Positions 39,690 to 46,852 of a DNA stretch of 64,000 bases are shown in pieces; positions within the stretch are counted from its first letter, which is position 1, and the number at the start of each line of letters is the position of its first letter. The notes below the pieces were generated by a model. That model was not told the origin of the DNA. It worked only from the letters and a program-made list of their open reading frames with translations, and did not search any database. The stretch spans positions 62,001 through 126,000 of the forward strand of contig NZ_FRCK01000008.1 of the NCBI RefSeq assembly GCF_900142875.1, read 5' to 3'. A program made the translations under genes and the position numbers. The stretch comes from Paracoccus solventivorans. GTDB lineage: Bacteria; Pseudomonadota; Alphaproteobacteria; Rhodobacterales; Rhodobacteraceae.

Positions 39690-40292
39690 CGCATTGAACG
39701 GAACAGGGCGCGACCGCCTCGACTGCCTTCGGCAGCCGAGTCCCGCAGCGTTCAATGATCCGCAATCGGTGTAGAGAAACCGCCCACATGGGCGGAACCG
39801 GGCGGGGACCGTTTCGACAGCCCCCGGGCAGTCGCGCCCCGCGGTGCTTAACGAGGCGCAGTCGGTGCGGAGAAGCCGCCCGTTTTGAAACGGAACCGGG
39901 CGAGTCTGCCTCGTCGCTTCGGCAGCCGACTCCCGCAGCGTCCAACCATCCGCAGTCGGTACGGAGAAACGGCCCGCTTTGGAACTGAGCCAAGGCGGGG
40001 CCGCCTCGACGCCTCTCGGGCAGTCGCGCCCCGCGGCGCTTGACGATCCACAGTCAGTGCAGAGAAATCGTCCGCATTGAAGACGGAACGGGGGAAGTCG
40101 CCCACATTGACCGACGCGGGCCCGACTCGACAGCTTCCGGGCAGTCGCGCCTCGCGACGCCGAACGATCCGCAGTCCGTGCGGAGAAGCGGCCCGCTTTG
40201 GAGCAGAGCCGAGGCGGGACCGCCTCGACGTCCTCCGGGCAGTCGAGTCCCGCGCCGTTCACCAATCCGCGGTCAGCGCAAAAAAGTCGCCC
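39690..40292. repeat. Gene-free stretch of six diverged tandem repeats of about 95 bp
   Basis: Between the EamA start (39461) and suhB (40325) no gene is credible. Six copies of a unit are marked by versions of CGCAGTCGGTGCGGAGAA at 39761, 39857, 39951, 40049, 40170 and 40268 (spacings 96, 94, 98, 121 and 98; the long one contains a small extra partial unit near 40070-40110). Each unit also has a CATTGAACGGAAC- or CTTTGGAACTGAG-like part and TCGGGCAGTCGCGCCCCGCG. The preceding 39462-39689 shows nothing recognisable. Confidence 0.75.
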
Positions 40293-40324
40293 ATCGGCGC
40301 CAAGCGCCCGGGCGCAGCGCCGGC

Positions 40325-41116
40325 TCAGTCACGGCTGCGCACGATCCCGGCGAAGCCCTCGAACAGGGCGGGGTTGGCGCAGACGATGTTGCCGGCGTCG
40401 GCGATGGGGCCGTCGAAGGGGCGCAGCGGCTCGACGAAGCCGCCGGCCTCGCGCACCAGCAGGATGCCGGCGCCCACGTCCCAGGCGCGGATGCCGCGTT
40501 CCCAATAACCGTCGTAGCGCCCGGCCGCGACATAGGCCATGTCGAGCGCCGCCGAGCCCCAGCGCCGCACCCCGGCGCAGACCGGCATCAGCCGCGCCAG
40601 GTCCTTCAGTGTGGCGGGCAGGGTCTTGCCGGCGCCAAAGGGCACCCCGGTCGCAAAGATGGCGCCGGCCATGTCGCGCCGCCCCGACACCCGCAGCCGC
40701 TGGTCGTTGACAAAGGCGCCGTCGCCCTTTTCGGCGGTGAACAGCTCGTCCTTGGCGGGGTCATAGACCACGGCGGCGACGATCTCGCCCTTGTGCTCCA
40801 GCGCGATCGACACCGCCCAATGCGGCAGCCCGTGCAGGAAATTGGTGGTGCCGTCCAGCGGATCGACGATCCAGCGGCGGGTGGGATCCTCGCCCGCCTC
40901 CATCCCGGTTTCCTCGCCCAGCCAGCCGTAGTTCGGGCGGGCGCCGCGCAGTTCTTCCTTGATGATCCGCTCGGCCTCGCGGTCGGCGCGGCTGACGAAA
41001 TCGCCCGGGCCCTTGGAGGAGACCTGCAGGTTCTCGACCTCGCGGAAATCCTTGACGAGGCTGCGGCCGGCCTTGCGCGCGGCCTTGATCATGACGTTGA
41101 GGTTGGCGCTGGCCAT
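40325..41116 (-). CDS. suhB: Inositol-1-monophosphatase family protein
   Basis: Mg-dependent phosphatase of the SuhB/IMPase family; in bacteria it also has reported roles in rRNA transcription. 263 aa. Metal-binding motifs are GEETG, WIVDPLDGTTNF and RAWDVGAGILLVREAGG. The start MASANLNVMIKAARKAGR at 41116 is the family start; the open frame to 41431 is translated from a repeat cluster and is rejected. Confidence 0.93.
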   Translation of the reverse strand: MASANLNVMIKAARKAGRSLVKDFREVENLQVSSKGPGDFVSRADREAERIIKEELRGARPNYGWLGEETGMEAGEDPTRRWIVDPLDGTTNFLHGLPHWAVSIALEHKGEIVAAVVYDPAKDELFTAEKGDGAFVNDQRLRVSGRRDMAGAIFATGVPFGAGKTLPATLKDLARLMPVCAGVRRWGSAALDMAYVAAGRYDGYWERGIRAWDVGAGILLVREAGGFVEPLRPFDGPIADAGNIVCANPALFEGFAGIVRSRD

Positions 41117-41186
41117 CGGTCCGGTCCTATCTGGGGCAGGCCCCTTTAGTCCGAAGCGGGGGGGAAGTGAAGCGGGGGCCTGCGGA

Positions 41187-41298
41187 GCTTCTTCCTTGCT
41201 TAAATATCCCGCGGGCTTCCGAGCGCCCGGAAAACAGTCCGGTGGACTGTTTTCAGCGAGGAAGGCCACGGCAGTGGCCGGGGGTGGAAAACCCCCGG
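41187..41298. repeat. Composite repeat: palindromic-element head plus three hairpins
   Basis: A head (TTCTTCC...TTAAATATCCC, 41188-41211) is followed by three perfect hairpins. The first is GAAAACAGTCC/GGACTGTTTTC with a 3-nt loop (41230-41254). The second is GGCCAC/GTGGCC with a 4-nt loop (41264-41279). The third is CCGGGGGT/ACCCCCGG with a 5-nt loop (41278-41298). It fills the gap between suhB and the end of metR. Confidence 0.75.
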
Positions 41299-41300
41299 CG

Positions 41301-42206
41301 CTACGCTTCCCCCCGGGCGCCGCGCGCCAGTCGCAGCATGTCCTGCATGAAGGGTTGGTCGCGGTCTTCCTCGCGGATGGCGGCATAAAGCCGGCGGGTG
41401 ACGCCGTGCCGGCCCAGGCGCAGGGTGGCAAGGTCGGGGTTATCGACCTCGCGCTGCATCACCCAGTCGGGCAGCACCGCCACCCCCCGCCCCGAGGCGA
41501 CCAGCAGCAGGATGACGTCGGTCAGCTCGATCTCGCGCACCGCCGCCGGCTGCACCCCGGCGGGGCCGAGGAAATGGGAAAACACGTCCAGCCGCGCCCG
41601 GTCCATCGGATAGGTGATCAGGGTCTCGGTCGCCAGATCGGCGGGCTCGGCAAAGTCGCGCCCGGCCAGCGGATGGGCGGCGGCCACCGCCAACAGCGGC
41701 TGATAGTCGAACAGCGGCTCGAAGATCACCCCCGGCAATTCCTCGGGGTCCGAGGAGATCACCAGATCGGCCTCGCCCCGCACCAGCGCCGGCAGCGCGG
41801 TGAAGGCCAGCCCGGCGCGCACGTCGATATCGACCTGCGGCCAGCCGTGGCGAAACGCGTCCAGCGCCGGCAGCAGCCAGTTGAAACAGGCGTGGCATTC
41901 CATGGCGATATGCAGCCGGCCGACGCGGCCCTGGGTCACGCCGCGGATCTCGGCCTCGGCGGCCTCGACCATGGGCAGCACCTGCCGGGCCAGCGCCAGC
42001 AGCCGCAGCCCGGCGGGGGACAGGCGCATCGGCTTGCTTTGGCGCAGAAACAGCGTGGTGCCGGCCTGTTCCTCCAGCGCGCGCACCTGATGGGACAGCG
42101 CCGACTGGGTGATGTTCAGCACCTCGGCGGCGCGGGCCAGCCCGCCCTGGTCATGGATGGCGCGGATCGTCCGCAGATGGCGCAGTTCAAGATGCATCGG
42201 ATTCAT
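41301..42206 (-). CDS. metR: LysR-type regulator, MetR-like
   Basis: 301 aa with an N-terminal winged helix-turn-helix (ELRHLRTIRAIHDQGGLARA, ITQSALSHQVRALE, about 6-65) and a LysR substrate domain. It is divergent from metF, 73 bp between starts, the classical arrangement for MetR controlling methionine genes with homocysteine as co-inducer. The MetR name rests on overall similarity and this context. Autoregulation from the shared region is likely. Confidence 0.88.
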   Translation of the reverse strand: MNPMHLELRHLRTIRAIHDQGGLARAAEVLNITQSALSHQVRALEEQAGTTLFLRQSKPMRLSPAGLRLLALARQVLPMVEAAEAEIRGVTQGRVGRLHIAMECHACFNWLLPALDAFRHGWPQVDIDVRAGLAFTALPALVRGEADLVISSDPEELPGVIFEPLFDYQPLLAVAAAHPLAGRDFAEPADLATETLITYPMDRARLDVFSHFLGPAGVQPAAVREIELTDVILLLVASGRGVAVLPDWVMQREVDNPDLATLRLGRHGVTRRLYAAIREEDRDQPFMQDMLRLARGARGEA

Positions 42207-42210
42207 GTGA

Positions 42211-42224
42211 AACTTGTGTAAGTT
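42211..42224. promoter_or_regulatory. Candidate operator between metR and metF
   Basis: Inverted repeat AACTT-GTGT-AAGTT immediately upstream of metR, preceded by TGA and followed by GAA, loosely resembling MetR-type TGAA/TTCA sites. It overlaps the AT-rich part that must hold both promoters. Confidence 0.45.
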
Positions 42225-42234
42225 GAATTTGTCT

Positions 42235-42275
42235 CACGCATCGCCGCGTGGCACAAGGGCTGCGAAAGGAAGCCC
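42235..42275 (+). promoter_or_regulatory. Structured metF leader pairing part of the ribosome-binding site
   Basis: Two adjacent hairpins precede ATG 42280: CACGC/GCGTG (42235-42250) and GGGCT/AGCCC (42257-42275). The loop of the second, GCGAAAGGA, plus the first base of its 3-prime arm forms the Shine-Dalgarno AAGGAAG. This layout could gate translation. It does not match any SAM riboswitch consensus that I can confirm from memory. Confidence 0.4.
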
Positions 42276-42279
42276 GCCC

Positions 42280-43143
42280 ATGACCCTCACCGCCCCCCGC
42301 ATCAGCTTCGAGTTCTTCCCGCCGAAGAACCTCGACCAGTCCTTCAAGCTGTGGGAAACCGCGAATGCGCTGGCGCCGCTGGGGCCGGATTTCGTGTCGG
42401 TCACCTATGGCGCGGGCGGCACCACAAGGCAACTGACGCATGAGGCGGTGACGGCGCTGGCGTCGAACTATGGGCTGAACGTGGCGGCGCATCTGACCTG
42501 CGTCGAGGCGACCCGGGCCGAAACCATGCAAATCGTCGACGACTATGCCGCCGCGGGTGTGACGGAAATCGTGGCGCTGCGCGGCGACCCGCCGCAGGGG
42601 GCCGACCGCTTTCGCCCGCACCCCGAGGGTTTTGCGGATTCGGTCGAGCTGATCGGCGCCATCGCCGCGCGCGGCGGCTTCACCATCCGCTGCGGCGCCT
42701 ACCCCGAGCCGCATCCCGAAAGCCCGGATACCGCCGCCGACGTGAGCTGGCTGAAGCGCAAGATCGACGCGGGCGCCAGCAGCGCCATCACCCAGTTCTT
42801 CTTTGACGCGGACGTGTATTTCCGCTTTCGCGACGCCTGCGACGCGGCGGAGATCGCGGCGCCGATCATCCCGGGCATCCTGCCGGTGCAAAGCTGGGCG
42901 GGCGCCAAACGCTTTGCCGCGCGCTGCGGCGCCTCGGTCCCGCAATGGGCGGACGAGGCCTTTGCCGCCGCCGGCCCCGAGGGCGAGCGGGCGCTGGCCA
43001 TCGACATGGCGGCCGGGCTGTGCCGGCGGCTGATCGAGGGCGGCGTGGAGCGGCTGCATTTCTACACCGTCAACCGCCCCGACATGACGCTGGCGGTCTG
43101 CAAGGCGCTGGGGATCGAGGCGCGGCAGGCTCAGGTCGCCTGA
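42280..43143 (+). CDS. metF: 5,10-methylenetetrahydrofolate reductase
   Basis: MetF reduces methylene-THF to methyl-THF, the methyl donor for methionine synthesis, using FAD. TIM-barrel protein, 287 aa. Family blocks are ISFEFFPPKN at the start, SVTYGAGGTTR, AHLTCV, ALRGDPP, ITQFFFD and the C-terminal LHFYTVNR. The start is the ATG after AAGGAAG; an open frame from 42214 is not used. Its stop lies inside the 3-prime end of the convergent DUF2235 gene (13-bp overlap). Confidence 0.96.
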   Translation: MTLTAPRISFEFFPPKNLDQSFKLWETANALAPLGPDFVSVTYGAGGTTRQLTHEAVTALASNYGLNVAAHLTCVEATRAETMQIVDDYAAAGVTEIVALRGDPPQGADRFRPHPEGFADSVELIGAIAARGGFTIRCGAYPEPHPESPDTAADVSWLKRKIDAGASSAITQFFFDADVYFRFRDACDAAEIAAPIIPGILPVQSWAGAKRFAARCGASVPQWADEAFAAAGPEGERALAIDMAAGLCRRLIEGGVERLHFYTVNRPDMTLAVCKALGIEARQAQVA

Positions 43144-44300
43144 TCGGGCGAGGGCGCGGCGGTCTCGGCCGCTTTTGCCCCGGACCGGCGCCGCAGCCGG
43201 TGGCGCATCGCCCGCAGCCGGCCGCCGAAGCGGGTGCGCGCGCGCTCGGGCGCGCCGCGCGGACTGCGGCGGATCCGTTCGGGGTCGATGACCAGCGCCG
43301 GGCCGCCATAGGGCAGCGGCACCGATTCGTGCAGCCGGTCGCCTGCGGTGCCGACGGTGCGCGGCGCGCGCAGCAGGAACACCCGCCCCCAGCGATACCA
43401 GGTCCCCATCGAGGGCGCGGTGACGTCCGTCGCCAGCCCCTCGCGCCAGTCCGGCGGCAGCGGCAGCCCCTGCGCCGCAGCCTTTTCCAGCATCCAGATC
43501 AGCGGGATATTGGCCAGCGGCCGGCATTCCTCGCACCCGTCCAGCTGGCCGCCGATATCGGCATGAGAGCCGCGGAACCAGCGTTGCTCGACCCGCCCTT
43601 TCGGGTGGTCGGCCCAGAGGATCGGAAAGAACGCCGCCCTGGTTTCGTCCAGCGCCAGCGCATGGGCGCCAAAGCGGACATGCGGCGCCAGCCCGTGGTT
43701 GTGAAAGCGGTGGCTGCCCTCGGTCAGCATCCACAGCAGCGGCAGCCGCACCCCCAGCGCTGCCACGGTGTCGAACAGCCCCAGCATGTCGACGGGCACC
43801 TGCGGGTGGCAGCGCCGGCGCAGCCCGGCGCGCACCGCGTCCGAGGCTCCGTCGCGATAGATGCGCCAGGCGACGCGGATGTTGCGTTCCGTCGCATGGC
43901 GGGGGCGCAGCAGCCCCACCCGGGCGATCATCCCGACCAGCGACCGCGCTGCGAACGCGCCCCGCGAATAGCCGAAGACGAAGATCGGGTCGCCCGGACG
44001 CCAGCTGCTGGCCAGCCAGCCATAGGCGGTGGCGATGCGATCCTCGATCCCGCGGCCGGTCATCACCGAGCGCCAGTCGTCCCATTGCAGCCCGCGCCCG
44101 TAATGCACCCGCACCGGCATCTGTCCGCCCGGTTCGCCGCCCAGTCCACTGCCCGGCCCGGCATCCGGCCCGCGCTGCGAGCCGGCCCGCAGCACCAGCC
44201 GCCGGATCGTGGCGATATGCGTCGCCCGCCGCCCGCGGCGCGAGGCGAGGGTTCCGTCCAGCAGGACGACATGGGCGATGGGCGGGCGGTGCAGCGGCAT
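43131..44300 (-). CDS. DUF2235 alpha/beta-hydrolase-like protein
   Basis: 389 aa. It has the DUF2235 layout: an early VVLLDGT strand, RVHYGRGLQWDDW, then IEDRIATAYGWLA and the nucleophile elbow FGYSRGAFAAR with Ser as predicted nucleophile. VDMLGLFDTVAALG (Asp) and WFRGSHADIGGQ (His) complete a putative triad. The fold is shared with Tle1-type phospholipase effectors of type VI secretion. No T6SS gene, immunity gene or signal peptide is seen here, so a free-standing lipase or esterase of unknown substrate is the cautious call. The C-terminus is very basic. Confidence 0.85.
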   Translation of the reverse strand: MPLHRPPIAHVVLLDGTLASRRGRRATHIATIRRLVLRAGSQRGPDAGPGSGLGGEPGGQMPVRVHYGRGLQWDDWRSVMTGRGIEDRIATAYGWLASSWRPGDPIFVFGYSRGAFAARSLVGMIARVGLLRPRHATERNIRVAWRIYRDGASDAVRAGLRRRCHPQVPVDMLGLFDTVAALGVRLPLLWMLTEGSHRFHNHGLAPHVRFGAHALALDETRAAFFPILWADHPKGRVEQRWFRGSHADIGGQLDGCEECRPLANIPLIWMLEKAAAQGLPLPPDWREGLATDVTAPSMGTWYRWGRVFLLRAPRTVGTAGDRLHESVPLPYGGPALVIDPERIRRSPRGAPERARTRFGGRLRAMRHRLRRRSGAKAAETAAPSPDQAT

Positions 44301-44361
44301 GATCCCATCATCAACCCGGAAGATTGCGATTCGGTTTACCCGAGCGGCAATTCCGGGCGCC

Positions 44362-45519
44362 CTAGTAGAAGCGGCGCACCGTCATCTGGGCAAGCTCGCC
44401 GAAACCGTTGAAGCGGGTGTTGGTCACCACCGAATAGGCGCCGGCGCCGTGGAAGATGACGTAGTCCCCCTCGGCGATGTTCTCGGGCAGCGAGACCTCG
44501 CCCGGCAGCCGGTCCACCGAATCGCAGGTCGGGCCAAAGACCACCCGGCCGGGGCCGTTCTCGCCGCGCGGCTCGCCCTCGGGCGTCAGCACCTCGATGC
44601 GGTCGAGGTTGCCGATCACCGGCAGCTCGTTCATCGCGCCATAGACGCCGTCGTTCAAGAACACCGCCTGCCCGTCGCGCACCGCCTTGACGCGGGTGAT
44701 GATGGCAAAGGCGTCGGCGCAGATGCCGCGGCCGGGCTCGCACACCAGCGTGGGCGCGTCATGGCCGAAGGCCTGCGCGGTGGTGCGCCGGATCAGGTCG
44801 AAGATCGCGCGCAGGTCGGGTTCCACCCCGCGCACCCGCCAGGACGGAAACCCGCCGCCGACGTTCAGCCGTCGCGGGGTCACGCCGGCCATGGCGGCGA
44901 TTTCGGCCGCGGTGCGGATATATTGTTCCCAGGCGGCCGGGTCGGTGCATTGCGTGCCGGGGTGGAAGGTCAGCGACGGCACATAGCCGCGCGCCGCCAC
45001 CTCGCGCAGCAGCTCGGCCGCCAGTTCCGGCGTGGCCCCGAACTTGGAGCCGAAATCATAGGCCGCGCCCGGCACCGGCAGCTTGAAGCGGGCCGAGATC
45101 TCGCAGCCCTCGGGGGGGACCTGCTCGAACAGCTTGTCCAGCTCGCTGCGGCTGTCCACCGACCACGCCTTGATGCCGGCGGCGACCGCATGGGCGATTT
45201 CGGCGCGGGAACGCACCGGGTTGTGGTAATGCCGCGCTGCGTGGGGGGCGAGCCGGCCGATCAGGTCGATCTCGAACGGCGAGGCCACGTCGAAGCCGGT
45301 GATCCCTGCGGCGACCAGATTGCGGATCACCGCCGCGTCGGGGTTCGACTTGACCGCATAGGTCACCAGCCCGGGGAAGCCGGCGATGAATTCCCGCGCG
45401 CGCTGCTGCAGCACGCTGGGGGCAAAGACCAGCACCGGGTTTTCCGGTTGCAGGCTGCGGATGATCTCGGCGGGGTTGTCCCAGACGGTCACGGCCAGCT
45501 GGCCTTCGCTCAGTCCCAT
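44362..45519 (-). CDS. PLP-dependent ornithine/lysine-type decarboxylase (alanine racemase fold)
   Basis: Fold-type III decarboxylase, 385 aa, expected to make putrescine or cadaverine. The PLP Lys is in TYAVKSNPD, the phosphate-binding part in CEPGRGICADA, the glycine loop in LNVGGGFPSW, and the catalytic Cys of the neighbouring subunit in GPTCDSVDRL. TFHPGTQC replaces the eukaryotic FHVGSG. ATG 45519 is chosen for the upstream AAGGA; the frame is open to 45588 without one. It is divergent from an Lrp-type regulator, which is probably its controller. Confidence 0.9.
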   Translation of the reverse strand: MGLSEGQLAVTVWDNPAEIIRSLQPENPVLVFAPSVLQQRAREFIAGFPGLVTYAVKSNPDAAVIRNLVAAGITGFDVASPFEIDLIGRLAPHAARHYHNPVRSRAEIAHAVAAGIKAWSVDSRSELDKLFEQVPPEGCEISARFKLPVPGAAYDFGSKFGATPELAAELLREVAARGYVPSLTFHPGTQCTDPAAWEQYIRTAAEIAAMAGVTPRRLNVGGGFPSWRVRGVEPDLRAIFDLIRRTTAQAFGHDAPTLVCEPGRGICADAFAIITRVKAVRDGQAVFLNDGVYGAMNELPVIGNLDRIEVLTPEGEPRGENGPGRVVFGPTCDSVDRLPGEVSLPENIAEGDYVIFHGAGAYSVVTNTRFNGFGELAQMTVRRFY

Positions 45520-45570
45520 GCGCAATCCTTTCGTTCCCTGACCGGGGTATACCACCGCACAACGCGAGAC

Positions 45571-45586
45571 GCGCCCTATGGGGCGC
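45571..45586. promoter_or_regulatory. Palindrome between the decarboxylase and Lrp genes
   Basis: GCGCCC-TATG-GGGCGC is a perfect 6-bp inverted repeat in the 149-bp divergent region, followed by the AT-rich AAATATTGCGATTGAAAGG. It is a candidate operator or early hairpin of either transcript. Confidence 0.4.
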
Positions 45587-45668
45587 AAATATTGCGATTG
45601 AAAGGATGGATTGTCGCGTGGGCTCGGTTAAAATGACCGGAACCACCGGCGAAAAGACGACGAAAACC

Positions 45669-46100
45669 ATGGATGACACCGACCGCGCGATCATTGCGCA
45701 GCTTGGACAGGATGCGCGCATGTCGGTGGCGGTGCTGGCGCGGCGGCTGAAACTGGCGCGTTCCACCGTGCAGGCGCGGCTGGAACGGCTGGAAAGCTCG
45801 GGCGCCATCGCGGGTTACACGCTGCGCCTGGGCGAGGCCGCGCGCGTCACCCGCATCCGCGCCACCTGCATGTTGACGATCGAGCCGCGCGCCCAGCCGG
45901 CGATTCTGGCGCGGCTGCGGGCGATGCCGGCGGTCGAGCGGGTGCATACCACCAGCGGCCGGGTGGATCTGCTGCTGCAGCTGGGCTGCGCCTCGACCAC
46001 GGAACTGGACGAGGTGCTGGACCGGATCGGCAATCTGCCCGGGGTGCGGTCGTCGGAAAGCCTGGTGCATCTGTCGACCAAGCTGGACCGGGCGCTTTAG
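45669..46100 (+). CDS. Lrp/AsnC-family transcriptional regulator
   Basis: 143 aa. The N-terminal helix-turn-helix (MDDTDRAIIAQLGQDARMSV, LARSTVQARLERLE) precedes a ligand-binding RAM/AsnC domain (about 65-140, VERVHTTSGRVDLLLQL). Start choice: MDDTDRA at 45669 matches the family; ATG 45633 or 45606 would add 12 or 21 residues. None has a strong ribosome site. Placed divergently from the decarboxylase gene, it likely senses an amino acid such as lysine or ornithine. It is convergent with the HxlR gene with 4-bp overlap. Confidence 0.87.
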   Translation: MDDTDRAIIAQLGQDARMSVAVLARRLKLARSTVQARLERLESSGAIAGYTLRLGEAARVTRIRATCMLTIEPRAQPAILARLRAMPAVERVHTTSGRVDLLLQLGCASTTELDEVLDRIGNLPGVRSSESLVHLSTKLDRAL

Positions 46101-46753
46101 CCCTCGCCCGGCGGACCCAGCCGGAAACGGTCGATGACCGCCTGCCCCAGTGCTTCGTTGCCGTCGAAACCGATCAGCCCCTGCGCCACCAGCTGCGCCA
46201 GCGGCGCCGGGCCATAGACGGCGATGGCCATGGCGTTGGCGGGGCCGCGAAAGATCGCATCGCCCTCGGGGCGGTCGCTGCGGCGGGTGTGCATTCCGGC
46301 GCCCGTCAGCGTGGTCGAGAAGATCTCGGCGCCCATGTCGAACCCGGCGTGCAGCAGGTCCCCCGGCCCGGGCCGCAGCATCGATTCCATCGACAGCATC
46401 AGCGAGGTCGGGCTGATCGGCAGCCGGTGGTCGTGGCCCGGTACCGCCACCCCCCACTGGCACAGCGCCAGCAGCACCGGGCGCAGCCCCAGCCCGTGGG
46501 CGGTCAGCTCATAGACCGGGGCGTTGGCGGGGGCGGGCAGGGTGCGGTGGGTCAGCAGCCCGGCGGCTTCCATCTCTTCCAGGCGGCGGGCCAGCATGTT
46601 GGTGGCGATGCCCGGCAGCCCGGCGCGGATCAGGCCGAATCGCTTGGGGCCCAGCATCAGCTCGCGCGCGATCAACAGCGCCCAGCGGTCGCCGATCAGG
46701 TCCAGCGCATGGGCGGCCAGGCAGCCTTCGCCATAGGTCTTGCGGTCAGCCAT
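46097..46753 (-). CDS. HxlR-family transcriptional regulator
   Basis: 218 aa, longer than the usual 100-150. The HxlR winged helix covers about 10-105: CLAAHALDLIGDRWALLIARE, then RFGLIRAGLPGIATNMLARRL and LLTHRTLP. A C-terminal domain of about 110 residues without a recognised motif may bind a ligand. It is divergent from the DUF1428-VOC-GST-GST operon with a perfect palindrome between them. HxlR proteins often respond to reactive aldehydes, quinones or disulfide stress, which fits that operon. Confidence 0.88.
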   Translation of the reverse strand: MADRKTYGEGCLAAHALDLIGDRWALLIARELMLGPKRFGLIRAGLPGIATNMLARRLEEMEAAGLLTHRTLPAPANAPVYELTAHGLGLRPVLLALCQWGVAVPGHDHRLPISPTSLMLSMESMLRPGPGDLLHAGFDMGAEIFSTTLTGAGMHTRRSDRPEGDAIFRGPANAMAIAVYGPAPLAQLVAQGLIGFDGNEALGQAVIDRFRLGPPGEG

Positions 46754-46798
46754 TTCCTGCCGGTCCCCTTTCTCTCTTGTTCTGCTTTACAATTTCTC

Positions 46799-46815
46799 GC
46801 TTGCAAAATGCAAGC
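46799..46815. promoter_or_regulatory. Perfect palindrome, likely HxlR operator
   Basis: GCTTGCA-AAA-TGCAAGC, 7-bp arms, centred 46 bp from each of the divergent start codons (46753 and 46853) inside AT-rich sequence. It is ideally placed to control both directions. Confidence 0.6.
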
Positions 46816-46852
46816 ACTGTGGCAGCGTAGAAAGACAAAGGGAGGACCAGCC

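Noticed and set aside
39462..40265. Extension of the EamA transporter by about 268 codons into the tandem repeats, giving a repetitive Cys-containing protein
   Set aside because: Periods vary (94, 96, 98, 121 bp), the peptide pattern shifts frame between units, and the transporter has a normal start at 39461. Kept as a non-coding repeat, though the open frame is noted.
39690..40292. CRISPR array
   Set aside because: Units of about 95 bp are diverged throughout, with no identical short repeats separated by unique spacers and no cas genes.
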